Shown here: piece by piece, positions 7,150 to 15,395 of the stretch
Numbering within the stretch: the stretch's first letter is position 1
Layout: every line of letters starts with the position of its first letter
Source of the DNA: a virus
Reading direction: 5' to 3' (one strand)
Virus record (IMG/VR): IMGVR_UViG_3300042445_001030
Location: 1-29,543 of that record
Length of the DNA: 29,543 nucleotides
Position numbers and translations under genes: made by a program
The notes under the pieces: model-generated
Seen by the model: only the letters and a program-made list of their open reading frames with translations
What the model was told of the DNA's origin: nothing
The model's database searches: none

Positions 7150-7181
7150 TATACGTGGTTAATTAGGAAACACGTATATAT
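7147..7181 (+). promoter_or_regulatory. RNA hairpin enclosing the ribosome binding site and start codon
   Basis: Bases 7147-7157 are perfectly complementary to 7171-7181 (11 bp) around a 13-base loop. The loop holds the AGGA ribosome binding site (7165-7168), and the right arm holds the first two bases of the ATG at 7180. Read-through transcripts from upstream would form the hairpin; a transcript starting near 7155 would lack most of the left arm. This matches the logic known for the T4 lysozyme gene e. Confidence 0.7.
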
Positions 7182-7464
7182 GAGTAGACCAAAACCCAAA
7201 ATAATGCTTGAATACACTAACAAGGAAACGTTCAAAGTCGAACAGATTCTTGATAGCGAAGCCATTTGGGCTGTATTTTATAAAGGCCAACCGTTTAACT
7301 TAAAGAGCGGTAGTTTCGTAACGAGCTACCCGGGACCTAAATATAAAAAAGTAAGTTTTTCAAATCCCGGTCATGCATACAATCTTGCTAAAAAATTAAA
7401 CAGACTTTTTAAAACTGCCGAGTTTGAAGTATATAAACTTACTCAAGGTGAAAAGGTAGGATAA
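7180..7464 (+). CDS. late unknown protein (94 aa)
   Basis: A 94-residue basic protein without a recognised domain. Strand-like segments (KIMLEYTN, AIWAVFYK) come before a short helix (AYNLAKKLNRLF, about 69-80). It is the first gene behind a late promoter and its start codon lies in a hairpin, so it is probably made only late and tightly silenced early. A virion or lysis-stage role would fit the timing; nothing in the sequence tells which. Confidence 0.7.
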   Translation: MSRPKPKIMLEYTNKETFKVEQILDSEAIWAVFYKGQPFNLKSGSFVTSYPGPKYKKVSFSNPGHAYNLAKKLNRLFKTAEFEVYKLTQGEKVG

Positions 7465-7466
7465 TA

Positions 7467-7868
7467 ATGGACCCCAAGGATGCCTACACTCGGGTGTTCT
7501 TACAGGCAGCGAACATCGATGCCGACCAAGATACAATCAAAAAATACAAAAGTGTTTGGTGGTGGAACTTCCGTAATAAAGACACAGGCGGGCTTCGTTT
7601 GACCGAACATGCCTTGCAGTTTATCGAAGAACATGCTAAAATTAAAACTTACAAAATAGATTTTCCTAAAGAGTTTTCATTCACTCCGCAGGTTCTAGTT
7701 TGGTTAGATAACTTTATCGATTCACCATTTTTCATCACTAAAAAACATATCGTGGTATTAAAAGAAAAATCAGCATTTGAACTATATCTATTTTCCGGAG
7801 ATATAAGAAAAATGGGCCATAATAAAGCATTGGCCAAAAGACTTAGCCAAGAATCCATCGACCAATAA
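7467..7868 (+). CDS. late unknown protein (133 aa)
   Basis: A 133-residue protein with a KYKSVWWWNFRNKDTGGLRLT segment split around residues 27-46, followed by alternating strands and a basic C-terminus. I recognise it as a type of protein common in marine T4-like phages, but no function is known to me. The start ATG is 2 bases after the preceding stop with GGTAGG upstream, so it is co-transcribed with the previous gene from the late promoter at 7142. Confidence 0.75.
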   Translation: MDPKDAYTRVFLQAANIDADQDTIKKYKSVWWWNFRNKDTGGLRLTEHALQFIEEHAKIKTYKIDFPKEFSFTPQVLVWLDNFIDSPFFITKKHIVVLKEKSAFELYLFSGDIRKMGHNKALAKRLSQESIDQ

Positions 7869-7876
7869 TACTAACA

Positions 7877-7884
7877 TATAAATA
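7877..7884 (+). promoter_or_regulatory. T4-type late promoter, possibly giving a leaderless mRNA
   Basis: A perfect TATAAATA in a 23-base gap. The expected transcription start, about 6 bases after the element, is near 7890, only about 2 bases before the ATG at 7892. No Shine-Dalgarno sequence is visible in the gap. Confidence 0.7.
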
Positions 7885-7891
7885 TTTCACT

Positions 7892-8164
7892 ATGTTTGAC
7901 TTAAACCCTATTGATGTTCTGAAACAAAGAGAGATGACAATATTGCCGCCTCACTTTGCTAAGACCAAAATCGCCGATCATGACTTTTATGATACTCAGA
8001 TTAGAAATTGGGTTTCTGTTAAATTAAAAGGAAGATTTTGCATTGCAAAAATGCCTTCTATCGACGGTAGTGGGAATTTGAAGTCGACCACGTTTGTGGC
8101 CTTTGAAGATCAAAAAGAGCTAACATACTTTATGCTCGCATGTCCATATTTAAGGAGAAATTAA
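7892..8164 (+). CDS. late unknown protein (90 aa)
   Basis: A 90-residue protein with a strand-rich middle (RNWVSVKLKGRFCIAKM) and a C-terminal FVAFEDQKELTYFMLACPY segment. No known domain recognised. Two starts are possible: the ATG at 7892, which lacks a ribosome binding site and lies just after the late promoter, and an in-frame ATG at 7934 preceded very closely by AAAGAGAG. I keep 7892. The stop overlaps the next start as TAATG. Confidence 0.65.
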   Translation: MFDLNPIDVLKQREMTILPPHFAKTKIADHDFYDTQIRNWVSVKLKGRFCIAKMPSIDGSGNLKSTTFVAFEDQKELTYFMLACPYLRRN

Positions 8165-8382
8165 TGACAGAAGAAGTTCAAAAACAAGAAGCTGTGCAAC
8201 CAGAAGCTGCACCCCAGCAACCGCCAGCTGATCTTAATATCAGTGATCTAGTTGCACTAAAAAGCATCATCGAAGTAGCATCACAAAGAGGGGCGTTTAA
8301 AGCAGCAGAGCTAGAGGCAGTAGGTAAAACTTTTAACAAGTTGAACACATTCCTCGAATCTGTTAGCAAAAAGGAGGCATAA
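8164..8382 (+). CDS. small conserved late protein with disordered N-terminus
   Basis: A 72-residue protein. Residues 1-24 are Gln/Pro/Ala/Glu-rich and probably disordered; residues 25-70 are two predicted helices (SDLVALKSIIEVASQRGAF and AAELEAVGKTFNKL). I recognise the second part as conserved across marine T4-like phages, with no known role. The start at 8164 has a strong AGGAG at 8153-8157; an in-frame ATG at 8140 lies inside the previous gene and is disfavoured. Confidence 0.75.
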   Translation: MTEEVQKQEAVQPEAAPQQPPADLNISDLVALKSIIEVASQRGAFKAAELEAVGKTFNKLNTFLESVSKKEA

Positions 8383-8383
8383 T

Positions 8384-9040
8384 ATGCAGTCGATTAAACA
8401 CGTAGGCAGGATGAGAGCTACTAATACTAAAATATTGGTAGTATTCAGAACATTGCCGGGAGAATCAAATATGGCATTGGTATTGCCTGTACCTGCCCTT
8501 AGTGATTCATATCACGATAGCATCATGAAAGTCGTAGAAAGCGATCAGGCACAGCAGGCATTTGAGTTCGGTGAAATTATGTTTTATAGAACATTCCCCG
8601 ATGGACGCCCTATGTTGCAGGCAGTGCGAGCAGATGGTATATTACAAAAAGTGCCAACTGACAGTATAGATATGACTCCAACTCCTAACGATGTTATTAG
8701 TCTGCACCAATTAAACACATTAATTGCAGAACAGAAAAATTGCGCTGTTGACGACTTATGCACGTTTGTATCTGGTTCTCCTAAGAAAACTGATGCCACT
8801 GTTGAAGAAATCGTTAAAGTAACAGATCTAGGAAGAGAAGTTGGAGAGCCAAATATTCCGAGAGCTGAAAAGCTGCAAGCGACTGTAAACGAGGCACTCA
8901 GCGATCAAGACATCGCCAAGGGGTATCGAAGCCAAGCAGATGCCATGTACAAAGAAGCTGCTAGACTACGTAAAGAAGCTGACTCACTAGATCCACCTAA
9001 AAAGAAAATTACTAAAGTAAGTGAATCTGTTGATGCCTAA
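8384..9040 (+). CDS. conserved late phage protein (218 aa)
   Basis: A 218-residue protein of a type I recognise from marine T4-like genomes, beginning with the conserved IKHVGRM segment. Residues 1-125 look globular (strands, with AFEFGEIMFYRTFPDGRPML in the middle); residues 155-205 are a charged helical region, probably coiled coil; the C-terminus is basic. No enzymatic motif is seen. A strong AAGGAGG ribosome binding site lies in the end of the previous gene. Late position suggests a structural or assembly role, unproven. Confidence 0.75.
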   Translation: MQSIKHVGRMRATNTKILVVFRTLPGESNMALVLPVPALSDSYHDSIMKVVESDQAQQAFEFGEIMFYRTFPDGRPMLQAVRADGILQKVPTDSIDMTPTPNDVISLHQLNTLIAEQKNCAVDDLCTFVSGSPKKTDATVEEIVKVTDLGREVGEPNIPRAEKLQATVNEALSDQDIAKGYRSQADAMYKEAARLRKEADSLDPPKKKITKVSESVDA

Positions 9041-9338
9041 TCCGCTGTTTAGGCCCCCACGACATCTTGTTAAAGAGTGGCCGGAGGTATTCGAAGACTT
9101 ATACATGAATACCATGCCGATCGCATATCTAATTATCGTTCATATCGAATTTACGAACGGACGGGTCTGGGAAATCGACGTCAGGGATCAACTGTCAAAG
9201 GAAACCCCTGACTCGATTGCCGACAAATTATTGGATACTTTAAAAGAATACAAAGACGAAATTAAAAAAATAGATTTTAAGGTGGATATTGAAAAATTAA
9301 AAAAGGATATATCCGATTCAACAAAAACTATTTTCTAG
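9033..9338 (+). CDS. conserved late phage protein (101 aa)
   Basis: A 101-residue protein conserved in marine T4-like phages: a HLVKEWPEVFEDLYMNTMP segment (residues 11-29), a strand pair with NGRVWEIDV, then a Lys/Glu/Asp-rich C-terminal helix (about 60-95). I start it at the ATG at 9033, overlapping the previous stop by 8 bases, rather than the in-frame GTG at 9021. It is the last + strand gene and meets the convergent dehydrogenase gene with an 11-base overlap of the coding ends. Confidence 0.7.
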   Translation: MPNPLFRPPRHLVKEWPEVFEDLYMNTMPIAYLIIVHIEFTNGRVWEIDVRDQLSKETPDSIADKLLDTLKEYKDEIKKIDFKVDIEKLKKDISDSTKTIF

Positions 9339-10554
9339 TATTTCCGTAATAGATGACTTGTATGCTAGAGTCTTCTGTTTTAAACATTCTCCAAGGGTCA
9401 ATTACGATTGACCCTTTTTCTATTTTACAATACAGATTCTGAGATTCCTCAAAGCCTCTATACTCGTAGGTTATCTTTCTATTGTGTGCTAACAGTACTA
9501 CCCCGAAACATCCTCTAATATCATCACCGGTTAACGGATCTATGTACGTGGGCTTATACCCCAATGCTTCGCAGTAATGCCCGATTAACAAACTATAACT
9601 ACCATCACAATATTCAACTCCGGGCTTATATGCTTTACCATGTATAAAGATGCTCATGTTATTTTCTTCGGCATGTTTAACTAGCTCTTTGGCTAGATTT
9701 TCTGCTTGTATTTCTCTAGCCTGCATTATAGAATCAAACAGGTCGTATCCTAGATCTAATTCCTGTGCAAGGTATCTCAAGGCGATGTTGTCTCTTGGAT
9801 GGCAAGCTCCTCCGTCGCCCATGCCGGCAGTCATGTACTGCGGACCCATTATTCGCATAGTACTTTTAGCTAGAGCACCTGTTACTACATCGACATCGAT
9901 GTTTCCTTGTTTCATGGCCACATCTTGTATCATGTTCACTAGTCCAATTTTTGCACTAATGAACGTATTGTAAAATACTTTGATACATTCGCATTCGTCC
10001 CATGTTCCTATTTCATACCGAGGATTGTTTTCCATTATGGTTTTATAAAATTCAACTAACTGTTTAGCATCACCGGTTTCAGTTCCGTCCTCAGTACCTA
10101 TCATAATCATCTCAGGATTAACCATGTCCCATGCAACACTGCCCATGGCAATAAGATAAGGATTATATACAAATCGAGTATTATCTGTTAAGTGAGCAAA
10201 TTCTCTGCGTGTGGTGCCTGGCAGCACTGTTGATATAAGAACCAATAACTGATTTTTGTTCATATATGAATTAGCTTCAGTTAGACATTGCTTTACAATA
10301 TCATAACTAAAATCCTTGGGCTCTAGATGTGAAGTTGGTACTCTGCCGTCGTATAATGGATCATGTGGTGTTGGCACTGCTACAAAAACAATGTCAGCAT
10401 CTTTTACTGTGTCTTTTATTGTTTTATGTATGACAACAAGTGCTGTAGGATCAACTAATTTTATGTCATATCCACTGACGGTGTGTCCTTTACTGGCCAT
10501 GGCCTCTGCACAAGGCAGTCCTAATTTTCCTAATCCGATAAATCCTATTTTCAT
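9328..10554 (-). CDS. UDP-glucose/GDP-mannose 6-dehydrogenase family protein
   Basis: A 408-residue NAD-dependent enzyme oxidising a nucleotide sugar at C6 to the uronic acid. The N-terminal NAD fold starts with GFIGLGKLGLP (residues 4-14). Central helices carry the ECIKVFYNTFISAKIGLVN signature (Lys192, Asn196). The catalytic thiol is Cys251 in GGACHPRD, and a C-terminal UDP-binding domain follows (about 295-400). It is the last gene of the 13-gene - strand operon, overlapping the gene before by 4 bases, so it probably supplies uronic-acid sugar donors to the glycosyltransferases upstream. The exact sugar cannot be read from the sequence. Confidence 0.88.
   Translation of the reverse strand: MKIGFIGLGKLGLPCAEAMASKGHTVSGYDIKLVDPTALVVIHKTIKDTVKDADIVFVAVPTPHDPLYDGRVPTSHLEPKDFSYDIVKQCLTEANSYMNKNQLLVLISTVLPGTTRREFAHLTDNTRFVYNPYLIAMGSVAWDMVNPEMIMIGTEDGTETGDAKQLVEFYKTIMENNPRYEIGTWDECECIKVFYNTFISAKIGLVNMIQDVAMKQGNIDVDVVTGALAKSTMRIMGPQYMTAGMGDGGACHPRDNIALRYLAQELDLGYDLFDSIMQAREIQAENLAKELVKHAEENNMSIFIHGKAYKPGVEYCDGSYSLLIGHYCEALGYKPTYIDPLTGDDIRGCFGVVLLAHNRKITYEYRGFEESQNLYCKIEKGSIVIDPWRMFKTEDSSIQVIYYGNTRK
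9393..9419 (+). terminator. rho-independent terminator of the + strand late block
   Basis: Bases 9393-9402 pair perfectly with 9407-9416 (10 bp) around a TACG loop, a UNCG-type tetraloop, followed by a run of T. It works in the + direction; the opposite strand has no T run. It lies inside the 3' coding part of the dehydrogenase gene on the other strand. Confidence 0.85.
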
Positions 10555-12716
10555 ACGTTTTCTCTTTTCATAAAAATAATTTTTTTGTCATTTGAAGGAA
10601 CTGCAGAAATGTAATCATAATGATTACTCCAGTCTCCATGTCCTTGCCAACTGTGGTTAAAAGACCAATCTGTAGTTTGATTTAGAAAAAATTCTTCATT
10701 CAACAGTTGTTCAAAATCAGCATTGCTTCGACCTTCCAGGCCCCATGACGGCTTTGCCAATCGTCTAGCTCGCATTGCAGCATTTCCGCCCATCCTAGAA
10801 AATTCTTGGGCAAAGAATGGACCGTGTCTATGCGATTCTCTATTATCATCTTTACTAGTATATGCTTGAATAAAGTTTATTTTAAAATCTGCACTCCACA
10901 GCCCGTGGTGTGAGATAGAGAATTTATACTCTGCTGTATACTCGCCCGTACCAAAATGATTTCCAAATTCTTTAGTATCTAGCTCAGGACTAAATTTAAT
11001 TACTATATCAAAACCGCCACGGGCTCGCCACAATGTTCTTAACACTGGCCACATTTCGTTTACCAGAGAATCTGCGTATGGATTGATATTTGTTTTGATT
11101 ATGTCGTAATCAAATTTTTCATATTCTATATCTTGAAGTTTAGTATTATCTAGAAACTTTAAATCATAATGATATTTTTTTAAGTCTGGACGAACAGGAT
11201 AATCTAAGAAGATATCTGTGATTAAATGATCTACAAAAATATTAAACGCTTTTACTCTAGTAAGTATATGACTGCCGCCTAATTTAAAATCTTTGGTTAT
11301 CCAATAGCCTAGATATTTTTGACCCGACAAATTAAATCTATCAGGATTCTGTCCTACTATTGTTTCAGGACCCATGCCAAATCCCATGCCTGTGCCAAGA
11401 TTGTTGATATTCATGTTTCGCATACGCCACAGGAATGTCATAGTATCTGCAAAGTCTTGATATGTTTCTGTAGGGAAACCCACTATCCAGTTTGTAGCAG
11501 CGTATATACCAACGGCCTTGCAATCACGAAAATTCTGTTCCATCTCCTCAACTGTAACACCTTTATCAATGTCATTGAGTATTTTCTGACTTCCCGATTC
11601 GCAACCGAAGTTTAATGCGATACATCCGCTGTCAGCAAGATCCTGCAGATATTCTAGATCCATCCTTCCGTCGCATCTTGCGTAGCCTGTCCATTTGATT
11701 TTTAAACCCTTGGCTACTACTCCTTTAGCAAATGCTCGCAATTCTTTTAAATTGCCATTTACTAAACTATCTATAAACCAGATAATATCAGTGCCCTTAT
11801 TGTAGTAAAGCCATTCTATTTCTTCTAGGGCATCTACTGCCTGCCGTTGTCTATATTTCCAAAAATGTGTTTCTTCACAGAACGTACACTTCGCGGTACA
11901 GCCTCTACTGAGTTCACTGTTTACTCCGTTAGGGATTTCATAGTCGTTGAAATCTATACTGGAATAATCCGGCATAGGCATATTGCTTATGTTGATACGC
12001 TGATCTTCTGGCTGCTTGATGTACTGAGGTTCTGTATGTTTAACGCCTCTTTCAACTTCGTCGAGTATTCGTAAGATAGCTTCTTCGCCTTCTCCATTGA
12101 CTACATAGTCATAATAAGGTTCAACTCTGAACCATCCGTGCTGCACATTACTACCACCAACTGCTATAATTAATCCGGGTATTCTGTTTTTTAATTCTTG
12201 TATCATCCACTTAGTGGGTTCTTCTGAGAATTGATATACAGTAAATCCCACTATAGTAGGTTTAAATTCTACTATGTGTTCAATGTATTCTACTAATAAT
12301 TTTTCTAGCAACGGATGTATAAATCTGTAATAATTCTCTCCTACCCATCTCCAACTAGATGCAGAATCCCATAACTGGAAATCTAATTTAACGATGTCTT
12401 TTTTTGATCGATATTCTTTATAAGCACGAGCATTTACATCAAAGATTTTTGTCTCGTATCCCGCTTGTCGGGCAACTGCTGACAACCGTGCAAGATTAAA
12501 AGGAGGAAAATAAGCAGACCACTCAGGAAGCAATACCAATGCCATCTTTGTTTTACGAGTAGCATAATCCATAGCGATGTCTGACACATTTTTCTGCACT
12601 GACGATTTGGCATACGGTGCTATGGCCTTGAGCATGTTAAGATGGCGAGCATCTGCATCTTTTGGCCATTCCCTAGGCAAAGATATCTTCTTATATAATT
12701 TTGGATTAAAGGCCAT
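10551..12716 (-). CDS. B12-binding-type radical SAM protein
   Basis: A 721-residue protein with the layout of cobalamin-dependent radical SAM enzymes. A Rossmann-like N-terminal domain (about 55-230) has FNLARLSAVARQAGYETKI, IVGFTVYQFSEEP and AVGGSNVQHG segments and a VNGEGEEAIL stretch typical of this class. The radical SAM core (about 262-480) has Cys273, Cys277 and Cys280 in GCTAKCTFCEE. The family's usual DxHxxG cobalamin motif is not evident, so B12 binding may be base-off or lost. About 220 C-terminal residues match nothing I recognise. The start ATG has no clear ribosome binding site. It probably methylates or rearranges an unreactive carbon; substrate unknown. Confidence 0.82.
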   Translation of the reverse strand: MAFNPKLYKKISLPREWPKDADARHLNMLKAIAPYAKSSVQKNVSDIAMDYATRKTKMALVLLPEWSAYFPPFNLARLSAVARQAGYETKIFDVNARAYKEYRSKKDIVKLDFQLWDSASSWRWVGENYYRFIHPLLEKLLVEYIEHIVEFKPTIVGFTVYQFSEEPTKWMIQELKNRIPGLIIAVGGSNVQHGWFRVEPYYDYVVNGEGEEAILRILDEVERGVKHTEPQYIKQPEDQRINISNMPMPDYSSIDFNDYEIPNGVNSELSRGCTAKCTFCEETHFWKYRQRQAVDALEEIEWLYYNKGTDIIWFIDSLVNGNLKELRAFAKGVVAKGLKIKWTGYARCDGRMDLEYLQDLADSGCIALNFGCESGSQKILNDIDKGVTVEEMEQNFRDCKAVGIYAATNWIVGFPTETYQDFADTMTFLWRMRNMNINNLGTGMGFGMGPETIVGQNPDRFNLSGQKYLGYWITKDFKLGGSHILTRVKAFNIFVDHLITDIFLDYPVRPDLKKYHYDLKFLDNTKLQDIEYEKFDYDIIKTNINPYADSLVNEMWPVLRTLWRARGGFDIVIKFSPELDTKEFGNHFGTGEYTAEYKFSISHHGLWSADFKINFIQAYTSKDDNRESHRHGPFFAQEFSRMGGNAAMRARRLAKPSWGLEGRSNADFEQLLNEEFFLNQTTDWSFNHSWQGHGDWSNHYDYISAVPSNDKKIIFMKRENV

Positions 12717-12730
12717 ATACTATTATAACA

Positions 12731-13891
12731 TCAATTCATAGGATATGTAAAGATAGATTTGTTAATCATATTGTGGTAATTATGATTACATATCAGCTTC
12801 GTATGTTTCAAAAACTCTTTGAATTCAGTGCCTTCCAATTTACACAATCTATCAATTTCGTTGACTATCATTATCATCCGTTTGCCGTCGTCTGTTTCTA
12901 AATCATAACTCTCGTCGATATACGGATGGAACGTTTTGTATCCTAGTTTTCTAAAATATTCCAAACTGTTAGGAGCGGTGGCAACGATAAACGGATGTTT
13001 CATAGCCACTGCTTTGAAAATCTTCTCACTAAAAAATACTACTCCGTCATATCCGGGTTTGGTATGATAAGTAGTTTCATTTATAACGCTAAAATAACTG
13101 TCCAAATAATATTGATCTGTGCTATTTGTTTGCTCTGCACGATTGGTAATTAAATCTTCAGTGTCAAGATACATAGCTGGCAATGTTTTAACAGATTCGT
13201 TTCTATTTAAGATTTCTAATATTTCAGGAGAGTCTCTGTAATACCATTGCATCTCTTTCCATTTTTGATCCCATGTATCATTATGGAAGTCAGACTGTCC
13301 GAAACTTACAAACCCCGAGTCTATTATTTTTTTATCGTGCAGTAGTGTCATCATCAACGGTCTATGCAATCTCCATCGTCGATTAAAATTAATGAACTTC
13401 TTGGGATATTTTTTCTTTTGAAGCGTGTCCAACGGTTTAATCTGTTTGTTAATAATGTAATCTATTAAATTCCATTCAAACATAGAAAACCATTCTACTC
13501 GTATTTCGTCTGCGGAAAAACTTTTAGACAGAGTTTTTACGTGATCTATCATAGTAGGTACCGAGCTCAACAGAACAATTTTTTTGGCAGGAATACCAGC
13601 TTTAACTACTAAATTTTCATATATGCTATCTGCTACACTGAGAAATGGTTCTAGCCCATTGTCAACTACTAAGTAGACATCACCCATTACTATGTCTTTC
13701 ATTGTTTCCTGGGGGATCAATTTTTCGATATCAAAGCAGACAAAACTATTCTTACAAGAAATCTGACAATACCAATATTTGACATCGCCTCGTTTTAGAT
13801 GAGTCGCTACTGAACTTGATACCATATGTAATTGCGGATTAGTTATGTCATAGGCAACTAGATAGGGAAGAGGATGATTGATACACGGCAT
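12731..13891 (-). CDS. probable glycosyltransferase (phage family)
   Basis: A 386-residue protein. Its most telling part is GVVFFSEKIFKAVAMKHPFIV (split: GVVFFSEKIF, then KAVAMKHPFIV) followed by NSLEYFRKLGYKTFHPYIDESYD. That motif is familiar from phage proteins annotated as glycosyltransferases and resembles the nucleotide-sugar-binding C-terminal part of GT10/GT-B-type enzymes (SEKxx.....G..P). The N-terminal half shows no named domain. It overlaps the SGNH gene by one base within the operon. Function is inferred from the motif and the neighbours. Confidence 0.6.
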   Translation of the reverse strand: MPCINHPLPYLVAYDITNPQLHMVSSSVATHLKRGDVKYWYCQISCKNSFVCFDIEKLIPQETMKDIVMGDVYLVVDNGLEPFLSVADSIYENLVVKAGIPAKKIVLLSSVPTMIDHVKTLSKSFSADEIRVEWFSMFEWNLIDYIINKQIKPLDTLQKKKYPKKFINFNRRWRLHRPLMMTLLHDKKIIDSGFVSFGQSDFHNDTWDQKWKEMQWYYRDSPEILEILNRNESVKTLPAMYLDTEDLITNRAEQTNSTDQYYLDSYFSVINETTYHTKPGYDGVVFFSEKIFKAVAMKHPFIVATAPNSLEYFRKLGYKTFHPYIDESYDLETDDGKRMIMIVNEIDRLCKLEGTEFKEFLKHTKLICNHNYHNMINKSIFTYPMN

Positions 13892-14664
13892 TAAAATCTC
13901 TCAGGGTAATTGAATTTCCATTCTTTTTCTATTTCTTTTATAGTGCTGGAATTTTTAATTATATTCTCATATCGTCTTATAAACTCAACAGTGTTGTCGC
14001 TGAACTCTAATCCGGGAAAAATACTTTGTAGATACTGAGCATGGACAGCAGTGGTAGGATGATAATCTGTTTTTTGATTGTCATTATGATATATTAGATT
14101 GGCAGGCCAACTGCCGTTGCAGCCGGCAGTTAACAAATCCGGTAATATCCTGCAAGTAGTCTGTTCAAAAAATTCTATAAGTTTTCTATTGTCTGGATCT
14201 CGACGATCTATGCTTCCTCTGTACATCTGCACATCATGGAAAGGAGCCATATTCATCATATAATAATTTGCCCCTATTCCGTCTAGCATGCCTTGACACA
14301 TGGTAATCAGTGAAAGGTCTCGCAATATATATCCGCGAGTATCTGAATACTTTCGAACAAAAGTTTCGTCGTAGAAATTCTGTGTGTAGATATTTCCGGG
14401 TGTTTCCCAATTTCTAGAAATATATCTATCTTCTCTACTGACTCCGCTCCACATTATCATTATAAGATCGTCCGGAGTAAATCCGTGTTTTAATCTGGCT
14501 TCAACTACTTGGCAAGAAATAAAAAGATTACCCCCGCCACTCTTTCCGTAATTATAGGAAACTGGAATTTCTTGAGAGATTATATCTGCCCATGTCGGCC
14601 AGTAGTAGTTGGTCATTGAGCAACCAAATGCAAAAAATCTTTTGTATCTTTTAAAATCTATCAT
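13891..14664 (-). CDS. SGNH/GDSL-like hydrolase or acyltransferase
   Basis: A 257-residue protein with the SGNH hydrolase blocks in order: block I FGCSMT with nucleophile Ser16, block II YGKSGGGN (residues 39-46), and block V DYHPT with Asp200 and His202. An MMWSG-like segment (70-74) sits where block III is expected. Such enzymes add or remove acetyl groups on sugars, which suits the surrounding glycosyltransferase genes. There is no signal peptide, so it would act in the cytoplasm. It overlaps neighbours by 1 and 4 bases. Esterase versus acyltransferase cannot be decided. Confidence 0.75.
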   Translation of the reverse strand: MIDFKRYKRFFAFGCSMTNYYWPTWADIISQEIPVSYNYGKSGGGNLFISCQVVEARLKHGFTPDDLIMIMWSGVSREDRYISRNWETPGNIYTQNFYDETFVRKYSDTRGYILRDLSLITMCQGMLDGIGANYYMMNMAPFHDVQMYRGSIDRRDPDNRKLIEFFEQTTCRILPDLLTAGCNGSWPANLIYHNDNQKTDYHPTTAVHAQYLQSIFPGLEFSDNTVEFIRRYENIIKNSSTIKEIEKEWKFNYPERF

Positions 14665-15395
14665 AATAATCTACCTATGTGGTACTCTGCTGAATATTCG
14701 TGAGGATCAATATCGGCTCTATGTATATAAGCTAGTCTTTCGGGCTGCGTTAATTTCTGCCAATGCGATTCGGGGTCAGCATGACCGTCGATACAGTTAG
14801 GTCTTACTAGTTTACAAGTAAACCAATTGATTTTAAAACATTCAATGCCGTGAGTCTTGGCATACTTGTAGAGAGATATGTGATTGCCGTCCGAACCTGC
14901 ATCACTTTGATACCGTTGATTCATTATCGTATGAGATCCGCTAGTAGTTAAAAAACAATGATCGTCTAGTCCATCATACAGGTTATCTAAATCATTGGAA
15001 TTATAACAGCCCTGCAATCCGGTACTGCCAAAAGTCCAAGGTTTAACGATCTCTGGATCAGCATGGGCCACAAATCTCACATCAAATCTGGTATCGATTA
15101 TTGCATCGTATGCTCCATTGATCTTTTCTTGTTCGTATCTATAGGCATTTAAACAATGGCTCATGTATGCAGGGCCTTGCCACGCATTAAAATATTGATC
15201 TTTAGAAACTGTTATCGCTGCCTTCACTGATTTATTTGAAAAATCTCGTTGCAGCATTTCTAAATCGGTATTATCCCATACAGCTATGTAATAGTCGACA
15301 TGATCTGCAACACTAGAAAAGAACTCAAACATTTCAGATTTCGTATAGTTCCATGTGCGTAGTTGTCCACGCAAGAATACTGCTAGTCTATTCAT
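14661..15395 (-). CDS. glycosyltransferase-like protein (DxRxD type)
   Basis: A 244-residue protein beginning with a strand RLAVFLRGQLRTW and carrying YDAIIDTRFDVRF (residues 96-108; Asp101, Arg103, Asp105). That motif resembles the '(Y)D-x-x-I-x-x-R-x-D' centre of capsule and LPS glycosyltransferase-like proteins. No signal peptide or membrane helix. It overlaps the SGNH gene by 4 bases and the radical SAM gene by 8. The donor sugar is unknown. Confidence 0.6.
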   Translation of the reverse strand: MNRLAVFLRGQLRTWNYTKSEMFEFFSSVADHVDYYIAVWDNTDLEMLQRDFSNKSVKAAITVSKDQYFNAWQGPAYMSHCLNAYRYEQEKINGAYDAIIDTRFDVRFVAHADPEIVKPWTFGSTGLQGCYNSNDLDNLYDGLDDHCFLTTSGSHTIMNQRYQSDAGSDGNHISLYKYAKTHGIECFKINWFTCKLVRPNCIDGHADPESHWQKLTQPERLAYIHRADIDPHEYSAEYHIGRLL

